From: Amoeboradix gromovi
Taxonomy: Eukaryota; Sanchytriomycota; Sanchytriomycetes; Sanchytriales; Sanchytriaceae
Direction: 5' to 3'
NCBI GenBank assembly: GCA_018985225.1
Contig: JADGIF010000134.1
Location: 1-18,060 of the forward strand
Length of the DNA: 18,060 nt
Made by a program: the position numbers and the translations under genes. The notes under the pieces are model-generated. The model ran no database searches, had not been told where the DNA came from, and saw nothing but the letters and a program-made list of their open reading frames with translations. This document shows, one piece after another, positions 6,872-15,305 of this stretch (position 1 is the stretch's first letter; every line of letters begins with the position of its first letter).

Positions 6872-7705
6872 TTGTTAAAATGGCCCCAGTTATATCCCGT
6901 AACCACCCTGAGTTTGATAGAGCTAATTGAAACCAGTTTATAAAGGTAAAGAGAAACAGACTATCATACTTACGTAGCCATGACTCCTATTTCATTTAAG
7001 CTGTGTCTATAAAACACGGAAAAGATTGATATGATCACGAATGACTGACAAACACGAAAGATTATTATTCTTAATATTTGTTTCCATAATAAAAAGAGAA
7101 GAAGACTAAGAACGATATGAAGAGAACAATTTACTGGTAAGCAATAGAAAATATTCTGTTAGCATATACCCAGCGATACCAAACAAAAGCTGATTCATAA
7201 ACTGGCCCAGTACTGCAATATCATCGTGGTTGCAAATTCCAGAACAATAAAGCGGACCTGTTTCTGTCTTTTAGTAATTAGGGAAATGTGTACTGTCTTA
7301 ATAGTCAGGCATGAACCAGTGTCTTTTATCGGAATAGCAACGTGGCAATCAGCCTGCATTATTATTTCACCAATTTTGCAGCCAAGTGTTTGAACTAGCT
7401 ACTCTATTCTTGTGTAACGTTCCCGAAGGAGTCTCCCGCCTTTAGTTAGACATATTCGCAAGGTCTGTCCCATGTATCCTCCTCCTTATCCAACTGCTAA
7501 CGGTATATTGATGCTCCCTGGTAGTTCTAATTTGTGATGCCATCCTGAAAAGTTCTGATTAACTTCCATGTGACCATTATCTTTGTGATCGATTGGGTTT
7601 CACTTCTCGCTTTTGTACTACTTTATTGGACACAATATATCACATGTACACTCCTTTGTACTCCTCTGTGTAGCATTTCCAAATTTAAAAGACCCCCCGC
7701 CCCTC
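6872..7705. other. 830-bp region upstream of the Ste12-like gene
   Basis: No supportable gene. It begins at the end of the TnpB-like tail and should contain the STE12-like promoter. At 7443-7472, AGTTAGACATATT...CTGTCCCAT faintly resembles a right terminal repeat of family 1, but with too many mismatches to call. The last 90 bp before the ATG are open in frame with the gene but have no ATG. A short C-rich run (CCCCCCGCCCC) precedes the start. Confidence 0.35.
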
Positions 7706-8968
7706 ATGATCATTAGGACCATGACGACCGTAACTACAATTGAAAATGGAATCCAGGAGTCAGTGGAGAGATTGCGATACTTTTTAGCGACTGCCCCTTT
7801 GAACTGGAAAGACAATGAAACTATGAGAAGACACTTGCTACCTAACGGTGAGCATGTGAGCTGTGTATTTTGGAATGACATATTTCATATAACCGGAACT
7901 GATATTGTGCGTGTATTACTGTACAGATTCCAAGAATATGGCAGACCAGTGCGCAACTTGAAGAAGTTTGAGGAAGGTATATTTAGTGATTTGCGCAACT
8001 TGAAGTCGGGAACTGACGCATCATTAGAGGATCCTAGAAGTCCATTTTTAGAGCTGTTGTACAAGAACAACTGTATCCGAACTCAAAAGAAGCAAAAAGT
8101 ATTTTATTGGTATTCTGTTCCACATGATCGTTTATTTGTGGATGCCTTGGAAAGAGATTTGAAGAGAGAATCTTTAGGAGTTTTACCTACCACTTTGACG
8201 GCTTTAGATACTCCCCAGATTGCTAATTTACTAGCAAACAACAACGATAAAGCAGATATACAACTAAGCACTCCTCCTGTTAGTGTTCAAAACACACCAT
8301 CTTTAAAAGCAATCGAAGAATCTCGTATTCCTCAAATGGATGTTCATCCGGATCCTTATATGCTAAATCCAACAGAAGAACCCGAGAGAATAAGCACTTT
8401 AGAAAATGCACTAGCAGATCAAGGTGCAGATGTGCAGAGTACTGAGGCTGTACCAAGCAAGCCACATGAAGTAGATTTAGGTACCCCATCATTTTTGTCG
8501 TTCCATTCACCTGATACGTTGAATACATTATTGCAGCAACCAATGCCTGATGTTTACGAGAACATTTTGAACATGCAGTTTCCACAATTTGGTAATTTCG
8601 AACAGCCTCAATTCCAGCAGCAACAGCAGCAGAGTTATGAGCAGTATTTGTACATGCCACCTTTACCACCAAGTGTGCACTATCACACTTCATTAACTAA
8701 CCCATTCCAATTAAAAGCGCCTAGTTACGACGAGGATAGACAGTATGAGTGCAAATGGGATGGCTGTGGAAAGCGATTTAAAAGATTTGAGCACTTAAAA
8801 AGACACGAGAGAATTCATACCGGGGAAAAGCCATTCAACTGTCCTGTACCTGGATGCGGAAAGGCGTTCACAAGATCCGATAATCTAAATAACCATATTC
8901 GTGTTCATAAGAAACATGAAATGAGAAAGCAAATGGAGCAAGACAAGAAACAGCAGCTTACTTTTTAA
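7706..8968 (+). CDS. STE12: Ste12-like transcription factor with C-terminal C2H2 zinc fingers
   Basis: A nuclear DNA-binding factor at the end of the fungal mating/invasive-growth MAP kinase pathway. Residues of about 10-150 form the STE homeodomain-like region: [54 protein letters not shown], and [18 protein letters not shown] low-complexity, Gln-rich middle follows (QQQQQQ near 305). Two C2H2 fingers close the protein: CKWDGCG...HLKRHERIH (about 348-370) and CPVPGCG...NLNNHIRVH (about 378-400). This is the two-finger form of filamentous fungi and zygomycetes; S. cerevisiae Ste12 lacks the fingers. At 420 residues it is shorter than typical forms (600-700), mostly in the middle. A second ATG at 7721 ([10 protein letters not shown]) is an equally good start. 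Confidence 0.93.
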   Translation: MIIRTMTTVTTIENGIQESVERLRYFLATAPLNWKDNETMRRHLLPNGEHVSCVFWNDIFHITGTDIVRVLLYRFQEYGRPVRNLKKFEEGIFSDLRNLKSGTDASLEDPRSPFLELLYKNNCIRTQKKQKVFYWYSVPHDRLFVDALERDLKRESLGVLPTTLTALDTPQIANLLANNNDKADIQLSTPPVSVQNTPSLKAIEESRIPQMDVHPDPYMLNPTEEPERISTLENALADQGADVQSTEAVPSKPHEVDLGTPSFLSFHSPDTLNTLLQQPMPDVYENILNMQFPQFGNFEQPQFQQQQQQSYEQYLYMPPLPPSVHYHTSLTNPFQLKAPSYDEDRQYECKWDGCGKRFKRFEHLKRHERIHTGEKPFNCPVPGCGKAFTRSDNLNNHIRVHKKHEMRKQMEQDKKQQLTF

Positions 8969-9038
8969 CTATTGAATAAATAATATTTATATGATCTTTA
9001 AATATTCACTGTCAAGTCTCCTCATTGTAAGAGTGAAC

Positions 9039-9221
9039 TCATACTATATCAATATCATCTTTTGATAGATGATTTTGCCATTCTAGCGTTTTAAGTGTTG
9101 TTATATTACTAACAAACACATTTCTGAAATTCCGACTGATATTCTGATAAAGATCAATAGCTGAGCAGTATGATTCACATTTTCTCAACCTCTTGTTTCC
9201 CTTACACTTTACTATTGTCAT
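9039..9221 (-). CDS. Small hypothetical protein, 60 codons
   Basis: ATG start at 9221, stop at 9039. The peptide is basic at the N-terminus (KCKGNKRLRKCESYC), then mixed amphipathic (DLYQNISRNFRNVF), and ends acidic. The composition looks protein-like and the ORF is isolated between the 3' end of STE12 and the start of SED5, with 70 and 165 bp of spacing. I do not recognise the family. It could be chance in this AT-rich DNA. Confidence 0.35.
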   Translation of the reverse strand: MTIVKCKGNKRLRKCESYCSAIDLYQNISRNFRNVFVSNITTLKTLEWQNHLSKDDIDIV

Positions 9222-9386
9222 CTTTTTTACATTTATAACATGCTTTGGACGTATGTTCTTCAGATGCGATAATTTCTAGTACCTGGCATAATAATCTACT
9301 TGAACTGGATCACATCCTGTAACGCGGTTTACCACCATTTCCTCAACAAATCTTTCTAGTAATCTGACACAGAGGGAGTCACTTCA

Positions 9387-10103
9387 ATGAAAAACAAATC
9401 AAAGCAAGTACTAAATCTTGTAGATTTATATAGGAAGAGAAAACATTTACCTATTTCAAAAGAATATAGAGAAAGTAGTCAATTTATTAAGATTGCCCAA
9501 ACTATACTTAAGAGTATTGAACAAATAACTATTTCACTGGAAAACGGACTAAACGGCAACATGAATACCAAGCAGATAGCGAACCAACTGAACGGAATAC
9601 ACGGACAAATAAACCAGTTGCAGACATTAAGCAATACGAAAGAACAGGAGAAAATAACACAACTATTGACTTCCAAGTTGACTATGCCTTCTCAAAAACT
9701 GGCCAATATATTGACAAAGCAGCAGGTGCAGCAATCTACAAAGTCAATAGCAAGGCAGAGCTATATGGACACTACGACATTTGAAGATACCACGCCGATA
9801 GACGGAGACCATGTGCAGCTATTAATGCCAGAAGAACCACAGCAAGATGAGGCAATGAACCAGATTCAAAATACTCTTCATGATTTGTCTAGTGTTTTTG
9901 GACAGCTAGGTCAACTTTTGAGCACCCAGCGTGAGCAAATCCAGAGAATCCATTCGAACATAGATGATATGGATATGAACATCGAAGGCGCACATACAGA
10001 GCTGCTAACATATATGAATTCCATATCAAGCAATAGGTCTCTGTTGTTAAAAGTATTTGGATTACTACTGTTTATCACATTAGCAGTTATTTACCTGTCA
10101 TGA
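9387..10103 (+). CDS. SED5: Syntaxin-5/Sed5-type Qa-SNARE
   Basis: A tail-anchored t-SNARE of the ER-Golgi and intra-Golgi fusion steps. The C-terminal third is diagnostic. The SNARE motif spans about residues 153-215 (IQNTLHDLSSVFGQLGQLL, then TQREQIQRIHSNIDD with the zero-layer Gln). GAHTELLTYMNSISSNR follows, the Sed5/syntaxin-5 hallmark, and then a 20-residue membrane anchor up to the stop. Residues of about 30-105 could form a reduced Habc bundle. The protein has 238 residues against about 340 in yeast. The N-terminal DRTxEF-type peptide that binds Sly1 is not visible, and no in-frame ATG lies upstream (TAA at 9360-9362). Either a first exon is missing from this model or the protein is shortened. 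Confidence 0.88.
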   Translation: MKNKSKQVLNLVDLYRKRKHLPISKEYRESSQFIKIAQTILKSIEQITISLENGLNGNMNTKQIANQLNGIHGQINQLQTLSNTKEQEKITQLLTSKLTMPSQKLANILTKQQVQQSTKSIARQSYMDTTTFEDTTPIDGDHVQLLMPEEPQQDEAMNQIQNTLHDLSSVFGQLGQLLSTQREQIQRIHSNIDDMDMNIEGAHTELLTYMNSISSNRSLLLKVFGLLLFITLAVIYLS

Positions 10104-10176
10104 GGATGGGTCTACAAAAAAGTGAATGCTAACAAAGTAAACTGAATAAACTAATTTTACACAAATTCCTTCACAT

Positions 10177-10202
10177 CCTGAAAATAGCATTTTCAGGTTT
10201 TT
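10177..10202 (+). terminator. Perfect 9-bp hairpin followed by T5
   Basis: CCTGAAAAT-AGC-ATTTTCAGG followed by TTTTT, 74 bp after the SED5 stop and 66 bp before the tyrosinase ATG. It has the shape of an intrinsic terminator. In a fungus this may instead be a 3'-UTR hairpin or an RNA-polymerase-III stop. The stem is seen directly; the function is unknown. Confidence 0.3.
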
Positions 10203-10267
10203 ACTGCCAAAACTCAGGGTTTTGTACAATCTAAGACACATAAATATGAGCGCAAAGCTTATGGGCA

Positions 10268-11653
10268 ATGATATCATTAATACTAATTGTTTCCGTTTTT
10301 GGAAAATGTTCTACTATCAAGTACAGGAAGTCCATTTTGGACATGACAGAAATGGAAATCCGAACATGGCAAAATGGACATCTTGCATTATATAAAAGCG
10401 GGAAATTGCAAGAAATGACAGCCATTCATGGAACAGCCAAAACCATCCATCAAGATGCTCATCTCTGGGCATGGCATAGAGAATTTCTGAACTGGTACGA
10501 AGAGGAATTGCTTGCTGTGGATCCCGAGGTCATTTTGCCTTACTTCCCTTGGATTTATGATGCCGAAGCTCCAGAATTATCCAAAGTATGGGAAGACGAC
10601 ATTTTAGGTAGCAGTCAAGTTACGTGGGATCCCTCAACACAAACATATCAAGCTGTTTGTATACCAAGCGGACCTTTTAAAGGATTAATTGACAACCAGG
10701 GTCTCTGTGTTCAACGGCAATTTGACAAATCTGGTAAAACAGGATACCCTCAGGATTTATTGTGGAAGATTGGAAAAGCACCAACTAACCCAGTGGATTT
10801 AAAAATCAAATTATACGGTGTGAGTTCTTATGAACAATGGATAAGCACGAGCAACCCTACCCAGTTTGTATCTCTCCTAAGCACTCCTCACTTTTTAGTT
10901 CATTTATTCGTTGGTGGTAGCCAAAGATTCTTTAAATCTAGTTGTTTTGATGGATTGTTTTGGAATCATCATACGTTTATGGATTCCGTACTCCAAGACT
11001 GGTTGGATTCGAACCCAAACATGGTTGATCAGTGGCCTGAAAGTGATTGGGTGCTAGAGCATTTCCAAATTACCACTCGCGAGGTGCTTAAGAAAGATTA
11101 TTGTGTCAGATATATTAAACCAATAAACAAGGGCTCAACGTCCCAGTTTACTAATGCGAATACTAATCAAAAGTCTCAGCAGAATGACTACAGGGTTATT
11201 CCGAGTATCCCTGAAAATAGAATCATTTCAATGGGAATGGATCCCGCGGTAGTTCAGAAGTCTTATGATGAAAATCGCAAGATTATTTTAATTACTGATA
11301 TTAAAAAAAAGTATTCTGGTCCTTCATATAAGAATGATATCCATGACACTGCAGGAATTAACACTATCATTGATGGAGTAGTTTCTGCTTTGAATCTAAA
11401 GTTAGGCGACAGTGATATTGCATTGATAAAAAACGTTGCAAAAGGATTGTCAATCGGCTCTATTGCGGGTTTCATTAAGGACTTTAGCGATGCTATAAAC
11501 GTAAGTGGCCCATCAGATTACCCAAAAGATAATTCAACAGACTCTGAAGAGTTCACTTCGGCATCTGGCATGAGGAATGACAACTTGGAAATGTCTAGTT
11601 GCAATATGTTGCAGAATGCAGCATTTATATCCGTGATCTTTTACATTTTATAA
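10268..11653 (+). CDS. Tyrosinase (type-3 copper oxidase), probably secreted and membrane-tethered
   Basis: Oxidises phenols to quinones, as in melanin formation. Copper site A: H54 (AIHG), H61 and H70 in IHQDAHLWAWHREFL, with H61 and H70 nine residues apart as in the family, then LPYFPWIYD. Copper site B: H208 and H212 in PHFLVHLFVGG, then FWNHHTFMD (234-235). All expected ligand positions are filled. Residues 1-14 (ISLILIVSVFG) look like a short signal peptide. After the catalytic core (to about 290) comes a Ser/Asn-rich region, and the last ~15 residues are hydrophobic (AAFISVIFYIL), suggesting a GPI signal or membrane anchor. An alternative out-of-frame ATG lies at 10246. The stop is 16 bp from the convergent gene. 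No introns are needed. Confidence 0.93.
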   Translation: MISLILIVSVFGKCSTIKYRKSILDMTEMEIRTWQNGHLALYKSGKLQEMTAIHGTAKTIHQDAHLWAWHREFLNWYEEELLAVDPEVILPYFPWIYDAEAPELSKVWEDDILGSSQVTWDPSTQTYQAVCIPSGPFKGLIDNQGLCVQRQFDKSGKTGYPQDLLWKIGKAPTNPVDLKIKLYGVSSYEQWISTSNPTQFVSLLSTPHFLVHLFVGGSQRFFKSSCFDGLFWNHHTFMDSVLQDWLDSNPNMVDQWPESDWVLEHFQITTREVLKKDYCVRYIKPINKGSTSQFTNANTNQKSQQNDYRVIPSIPENRIISMGMDPAVVQKSYDENRKIILITDIKKKYSGPSYKNDIHDTAGINTIIDGVVSALNLKLGDSDIALIKNVAKGLSIGSIAGFIKDFSDAINVSGPSDYPKDNSTDSEEFTSASGMRNDNLEMSSCNMLQNAAFISVIFYIL

Positions 11654-11669
11654 ATACTAGTAATAAATT

Positions 11670-12602
11670 TTATTTACAAGTATATATTGTGTCAGTTTCA
11701 ACCTTTTTACTAACAATTACTGCGTCTTCAAACTCAAGAACCTGAAGAATTCTAACCAAGGCGGATATCGCAGTTAGTTCATATATTTCAGACTGGGATA
11801 TGCCCACATCGCCTCTTGATTTGATTACATCTATTACAACATCTTTATCTTCCTGAGAAACAGAATTTTCCACGTCTAAAATATCACCTACAATAGAGGG
11901 ACTAGGTGCACGTTTTCTAGTACCTAAATTACTGCCTGCCTCCTTGATAGATTTGCGCTCAGAGTTACGATCTGGCTCTTGCTTTAAAACAGTCTCATGA
12001 ACTTCCAGTTCAGGTTCTTCCTTGATCGCTGTTGGAACTTTATCGCTATTTCTCTTTTCGGACTTCTCGTGGAATGGATTGGATGGTGGTTTCCAGTCAT
12101 CTTCATCGTCTTCATAAATTTTTTCAACTGATTTATTTTCCATTTCCACAGCACCTGGGTCTTTAAAATCTGCAGTAGATGGTATATTAAACTCTATTTT
12201 CTCGAGTTTTATCAAGATTTTGCTCTTCAATAAACTATTACCGGGTAAATAAAGATGACAAATTATAAACACCTGTGCTATGACTGCTATGTAGAGGCCC
12301 GAATCATAAAGAGCGGCCAAGTTAGTGCTCGGTAATCCACTTATTTCATCTGTGTTGAGTATAAACTGATAAACGGTGTTGATCATTGTCCAGTTAAAAT
12401 ATTTTTTTCTTTGATCAGACCAATTAATGTAAAAAAAACCAACAGCCCACGAAAAGTTGTAAAATACTATCCACCAACGTTTAAATGGAACGAACATTGA
12501 GGTTTTGGGATCGGCAGAATACGCTGCTGCACTTGCAAGTAGTATAATGCTTGAAAGTAGCTGTATAACGACTCCACCTACAATTATGATATTGATTTTC
12601 AT
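11670..12602 (-). CDS. Four-TM membrane protein with acidic linker and winged-helix-like C-terminus
   Basis: 310 residues from the ATG at 12602. The frame extends further upstream but only as antisense of TIM9, so I place the start here. Hydrophobic segments: residues 5-28, 43-61, a weaker one at 70-83, and 96-119. Then a charged linker (YEDDEDDWKPP) with three lysine motifs of the SUMO-site type (IKEE 193, LKQE 206, IKEA 219) and a basic patch (GTRKRAPSP). The last 60 residues (QEDKDVVIDVIKSRG, ISQSEIYELTAISALVRIL, then two strands ending TIYTCK) look like a winged helix such as those in RNA polymerase III or TFIIIC subunits. No family recognised. It is divergent from TIM9 (76 bp) and convergent with tyrosinase (16 bp). 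Confidence 0.75.
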   Translation of the reverse strand: MKINIIIVGGVVIQLLSSIILLASAAAYSADPKTSMFVPFKRWWIVFYNFSWAVGFFYINWSDQRKKYFNWTMINTVYQFILNTDEISGLPSTNLAALYDSGLYIAVIAQVFIICHLYLPGNSLLKSKILIKLEKIEFNIPSTADFKDPGAVEMENKSVEKIYEDDEDDWKPPSNPFHEKSEKRNSDKVPTAIKEEPELEVHETVLKQEPDRNSERKSIKEAGSNLGTRKRAPSPSIVGDILDVENSVSQEDKDVVIDVIKSRGDVGISQSEIYELTAISALVRILQVLEFEDAVIVSKKVETDTIYTCK

Positions 12603-12678
12603 AGTATACGCTGCAGGACGAATGTGGCTTTTATGTTGAAATGAAAAATTGAAACGTTCGAGGGACAAACTCATAGTT
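12603..12678. promoter_or_regulatory. Shared 76-bp intergenic region between divergent start codons
   Basis: Separates the ATG of the four-TM gene (minus) from the TIM9 ATG (plus), so it must hold both 5' UTRs and probably a bidirectional promoter. No specific factor site is recognised. Confidence 0.45.
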
Positions 12679-12924
12679 ATGCAGGCAGACTTACAAGAAA
12701 AGCAGATGAAGGACTTCTTCAAAATGTACGCTGATATAGTAAACACATGCTTTAGTAACTGTTGCACTACATTTTATGCACATATACTTGATCATAAAGA
12801 AGAAAAGTGTGTTTTGGATTGTGCTCAAAAGACAATGAAATCAAGTGAGAGGATAGGTATGAGATTTGCAGAAGAAAACTTAAAGGCACAGGAAAACTTC
12901 TCTGAATTGAATAAAAAAGATTAA
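12679..12924 (+). CDS. TIM9: Mitochondrial small Tim chaperone Tim9
   Basis: 81 residues. An intermembrane-space chaperone that, with Tim10, carries hydrophobic precursors to the inner and outer mitochondrial membranes. Twin CX3C motifs: C24-FSN-C28 and C44-VLD-C48, with 15 residues between them. Family residues around them are clear: QEKQMKDFFKMYADIV before the first motif and KSSERIGMRFAEEN after the second, which separate Tim9 from Tim8, Tim10 and Tim13. Length is normal (yeast 87). The start is the first ATG in frame. The stop is one base from the convergent ACL4 stop, so the transcripts' 3' ends must overlap. Confidence 0.95.
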   Translation: MQADLQEKQMKDFFKMYADIVNTCFSNCCTTFYAHILDHKEEKCVLDCAQKTMKSSERIGMRFAEENLKAQENFSELNKKD

Positions 12925-12925
12925 T

Positions 12926-13690
12926 TTAATGATTTTTTAGCTCCGATAGTCTAGTCTCAATTTCAAAAATGCCATCTGAGTATTCGTTTTCTGTATCAAA
13001 TTTTTTAAGTTTTTCCAAGTACGACGTGGACAAAGTTAATTCAGAGTTCAAAAGATAGCAGAAGCTACTAAGATACAGCATATCCAAGTCTTCCTCAAAC
13101 TCGTATTCACAGGACTTCAATATTTCTAATGCAGTGTCGATTAAATTAAGTTCTATAGATACCTTCGCGCCTTTTATTCTCGAAGCATAGGTAGGAATAT
13201 TTTCTGCGTTATCAGTGTAAAAACTATTTATATAAAATCCCATAGCGGTAAACACTGCAGCTTTCGCCTTGTCTTTATCGCATTGGCAAAGCCTAACATC
13301 AGCCATTACAAAATACAGATCAGAGCTGTTACTTTTGATATTCAAGCATTTATCAAGATACAAATTACAATTTTCAGATGCTTTTTCGTCATCGCATAAA
13401 TCAGTCATATAAACTTCTACTATGGAAAGATATGCAGAGACAATAGTATTAGGATTGCTATCTAATTCAGCACCTCGTAAATAAAAGTTTATAGCATCTT
13501 GGCCGTTAGAAAGTTGTCCGAGAATGTAGAGAGTCACTGCTTGGGGCGGCATTACTTTACATAAATTATACGCCGACTCCAATTGACCACTTTCCATAAG
13601 TAAATGTAAATGACCTAGCATTCCGCTGTTATCCATATCCTCTATGCACTGTACTAAAGGTTTTAAAGATTGAGAATTTTCTCCTTGCAT
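12926..13690 (-). CDS. ACL4: Acl4-type TPR chaperone of ribosomal protein Rpl4
   Basis: 254 residues of helical repeats. Acl4 captures newly made uL4 (Rpl4) and delivers it to pre-60S particles. Recognised from its characteristic middle: YLSIVEVYMTDLCDDEKA, CNLYLDKCLNIKSNSSDLY, ADVRLCQCDKDKAKAAV, then a Trp/Phe-poor arm and ALEILKSCEYEFEEDLDMLYL. These match the known pattern of TDLC, CE.YL..AL..DP.N, and ALEVLE.L..EDDE in Acl4 orthologues. TPR-like units occupy about residues 25-225. The protein is shorter than yeast Acl4, and the acidic C-terminal tail is reduced (ends SELKNH). The ATG is 13 bp from that of YAR1 on the other strand. Confidence 0.72.
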   Translation of the reverse strand: MQGENSQSLKPLVQCIEDMDNSGMLGHLHLLMESGQLESAYNLCKVMPPQAVTLYILGQLSNGQDAINFYLRGAELDSNPNTIVSAYLSIVEVYMTDLCDDEKASENCNLYLDKCLNIKSNSSDLYFVMADVRLCQCDKDKAKAAVFTAMGFYINSFYTDNAENIPTYASRIKGAKVSIELNLIDTALEILKSCEYEFEEDLDMLYLSSFCYLLNSELTLSTSYLEKLKKFDTENEYSDGIFEIETRLSELKNH

Positions 13691-13703
13691 AATCCTTTTT
13701 TCA
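13691..13703. promoter_or_regulatory. 13-bp gap between divergent ACL4 and YAR1 start codons
   Basis: AATCCTTTTTTCA is all that lies between the two ATGs. Either the promoters overlap the opposing coding regions or very short 5' UTRs are used. The two genes encode ribosomal-protein chaperones, so shared control is plausible. Confidence 0.5.
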
Positions 13704-14108
13704 ATGACGATGGAAATCAGTGATCAAATTTTACTGGCTGCAAGGACAGGTGACATAGATAACTTGAGAAGAAATGAATCTTATATAAAACAATGTAAAA
13801 ACATCATTCACTATGCTTGCGGAAACGGCCATAGTGAAATTGTGGAATATCTTTTAGAACTAGAAATATTTGACCCTAACGTAATGAACAATGACAAGAA
13901 CACGCCCCTGCACTGGTGTGCACTGACTAATTCTTTAGAATGTGCTAAAATCTTGCTAAGGTATGGTGGCGATCCAAGAATAACCAACAGACATGGAAAA
14001 AGTTCTATATCGATTGCATTGACTCAAGGGTACAATGATTTACTTGAAATGTTAGCAGAAAGAGCCATGGAACTTGAAGAGAATGAAGAATGCGAAGAAA
14101 ATAAGTAA
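13704..14108 (+). CDS. YAR1: Yar1-type ankyrin chaperone of ribosomal protein Rps3
   Basis: 134 residues. Yar1 keeps free uS3 (Rps3) soluble until it joins the 40S precursor. Ankyrin repeats: IIHYACGNGHSEIVEYLLE (about 31-49), TPLHWCALTNSLECAKILL (about 69-87), and a third weaker unit DPRITNRHGKSSISIALTQG (about 92-111), ending in an acidic tail (EENEECEENK). Yar1 orthologues share the order ankyrin, TALHWA, RNKFGHDAI-like segment and acidic end. Yeast Yar1 is longer (200). Generic ankyrin proteins look similar, so the call also leans on size, the acidic tail and its back-to-back pairing with ACL4. Confidence 0.72.
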   Translation: MTMEISDQILLAARTGDIDNLRRNESYIKQCKNIIHYACGNGHSEIVEYLLELEIFDPNVMNNDKNTPLHWCALTNSLECAKILLRYGGDPRITNRHGKSSISIALTQGYNDLLEMLAERAMELEENEECEENK

Positions 14109-14167
14109 AGTATTACCGAATAATTTAATTATTGATGCTGATAGTAGAAAGTATTTTAAATCGGATT

Positions 14168-15148
14168 CTACTTGCTAGGAATATAAATTACGATTTTTTC
14201 AGGGTTTTTGTTTATAAGATCTATCAGTTTTTCTGTGCTATTAATTTTTGCTTTCGAAAAGCGATCTCTGAGTTCGAAGTCTTCGATTTTAAGTTTGTTT
14301 GATATTCTTTTTCTCAACGAGGAGTAAGAAATTGCGGATAAGGTGGTTCTAAATGCCAGTGAATCAACTTTCGATAATATTTGAATTTTTACGGACTTTT
14401 CTACTTCTTCGTCACCCGGTTGTTTTTTGAAAAAGTCAATTACATATTTAGAACACTTCAGATGATCTAGTTCAATGAGTTTCTTAACATATCTGTCAAT
14501 ATCTTCCAATCGTTTGTCAAGCATAAATGCTGTAAAGCTCTGAGTTGGAACTGGAAGAAGAGGTAACCTACGAGTCTCTTCGCGCTCTTGAGGAAATGCA
14601 GATTTTAACGCCAAGTGCAAATAGAAGAATTCGTCATATGGTCTGTATAATGTTAAAGGTACACCGTTAACAACCGCTTCAATAATATATTCAATTTGAT
14701 TATCTTTTAGTCTTTCATAAGAAGTAACTTTTGCAGAAGATATTGTCACATCTTGTTGCTTCTTCATTGCTTGTTCTCTTTTATTTAAATCGTTCAATGA
14801 TTTTATGCCCCTGTCTCCTTTACTTGGGAAGCTATTAGAAGGGTTGCTAACTGCATTTCGTGTAAGTAACTCCTGAATTTGATTGCTGTTGCGATATTTC
14901 CATTCTCTCAAGGTACTAAGTTGTTTTGATTTCGCCTCAGAGTCTTGAGAATTAATGGTTATATAAGTCAAAGGTACAATTCCAGTCCTTCCAGTTCTTT
15001 TATTTTTGACTAGTATCCATTCAGAGTCTGAGTCAACTTTACATAGTAGCATTAGTGTGTCTCCCTCTTTACAATCTACTTCTTGTTCTTTTTCCTTCGA
15101 AAAGTCAAAAATGCAAGTTCCACTCAAGGAGCTGTTCATGAATTCCAT
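14168..15148 (-). CDS. Bem1/Scd2-type polarity scaffold (SH3-PX-PB1)
   Basis: 326 residues. Bem1 joins Cdc42, its exchange factor Cdc24 and PAK kinases at sites of polarised growth. SH3 domain at about 8-66: FDFSKEKEQEVDCKEGD, EWILVKN, GIVPLTYI. PX domain at about 133-243: RPYDEFFYLHLALKSAFP and the proline loop RLPLLPVP. PB1 domain at about 252-325, starting SVKIQILSKVDSLAFR and ending KIVIYIPSK; in Bem1 this binds Cdc24. Yeast Bem1 and S. pombe Scd2 are about 540 residues with two SH3 domains; the first is missing here. The frame is open 69 bp upstream without ATG, so a short upstream exon is possible. The gene is tail-to-tail with YAR1 (59 bp). Confidence 0.85.
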   Translation of the reverse strand: MEFMNSSLSGTCIFDFSKEKEQEVDCKEGDTLMLLCKVDSDSEWILVKNKRTGRTGIVPLTYITINSQDSEAKSKQLSTLREWKYRNSNQIQELLTRNAVSNPSNSFPSKGDRGIKSLNDLNKREQAMKKQQDVTISSAKVTSYERLKDNQIEYIIEAVVNGVPLTLYRPYDEFFYLHLALKSAFPQEREETRRLPLLPVPTQSFTAFMLDKRLEDIDRYVKKLIELDHLKCSKYVIDFFKKQPGDEEVEKSVKIQILSKVDSLAFRTTLSAISYSSLRKRISNKLKIEDFELRDRFSKAKINSTEKLIDLINKNPEKIVIYIPSK

Positions 15149-15305
15149 TTGGGAAAAATTGCCTTTGCAGACTTGATGTCTCTTGAGCAATAATAAGCGC
15201 CAATCAGAGTTAGGCAAGCGAATGATATTAATTGACTTTGTAATAAATGAATACCAATCAGTAGCTAGGTGTTAAGAATATATCTGTGGTAAGAAACTTG
15301 AATAT

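Noticed and set aside
7443-7472. Possible decayed right terminal repeat upstream of STE12
   Set aside because: Only AGTTAG and TGTCCCAT match well; too short and diverged to call, and no matching left end found.
8280-8693. 137-codon minus-strand ORF in the middle of the STE12-like gene
   Set aside because: Antisense of the low-complexity Gln-rich region, which frees that frame from stops; no family features.
12603-12767. N-terminal extension of the four-TM protein
   Set aside because: The open frame is antisense to the conserved TIM9 coding region. The ATG at 12602 precedes a clean first membrane segment.
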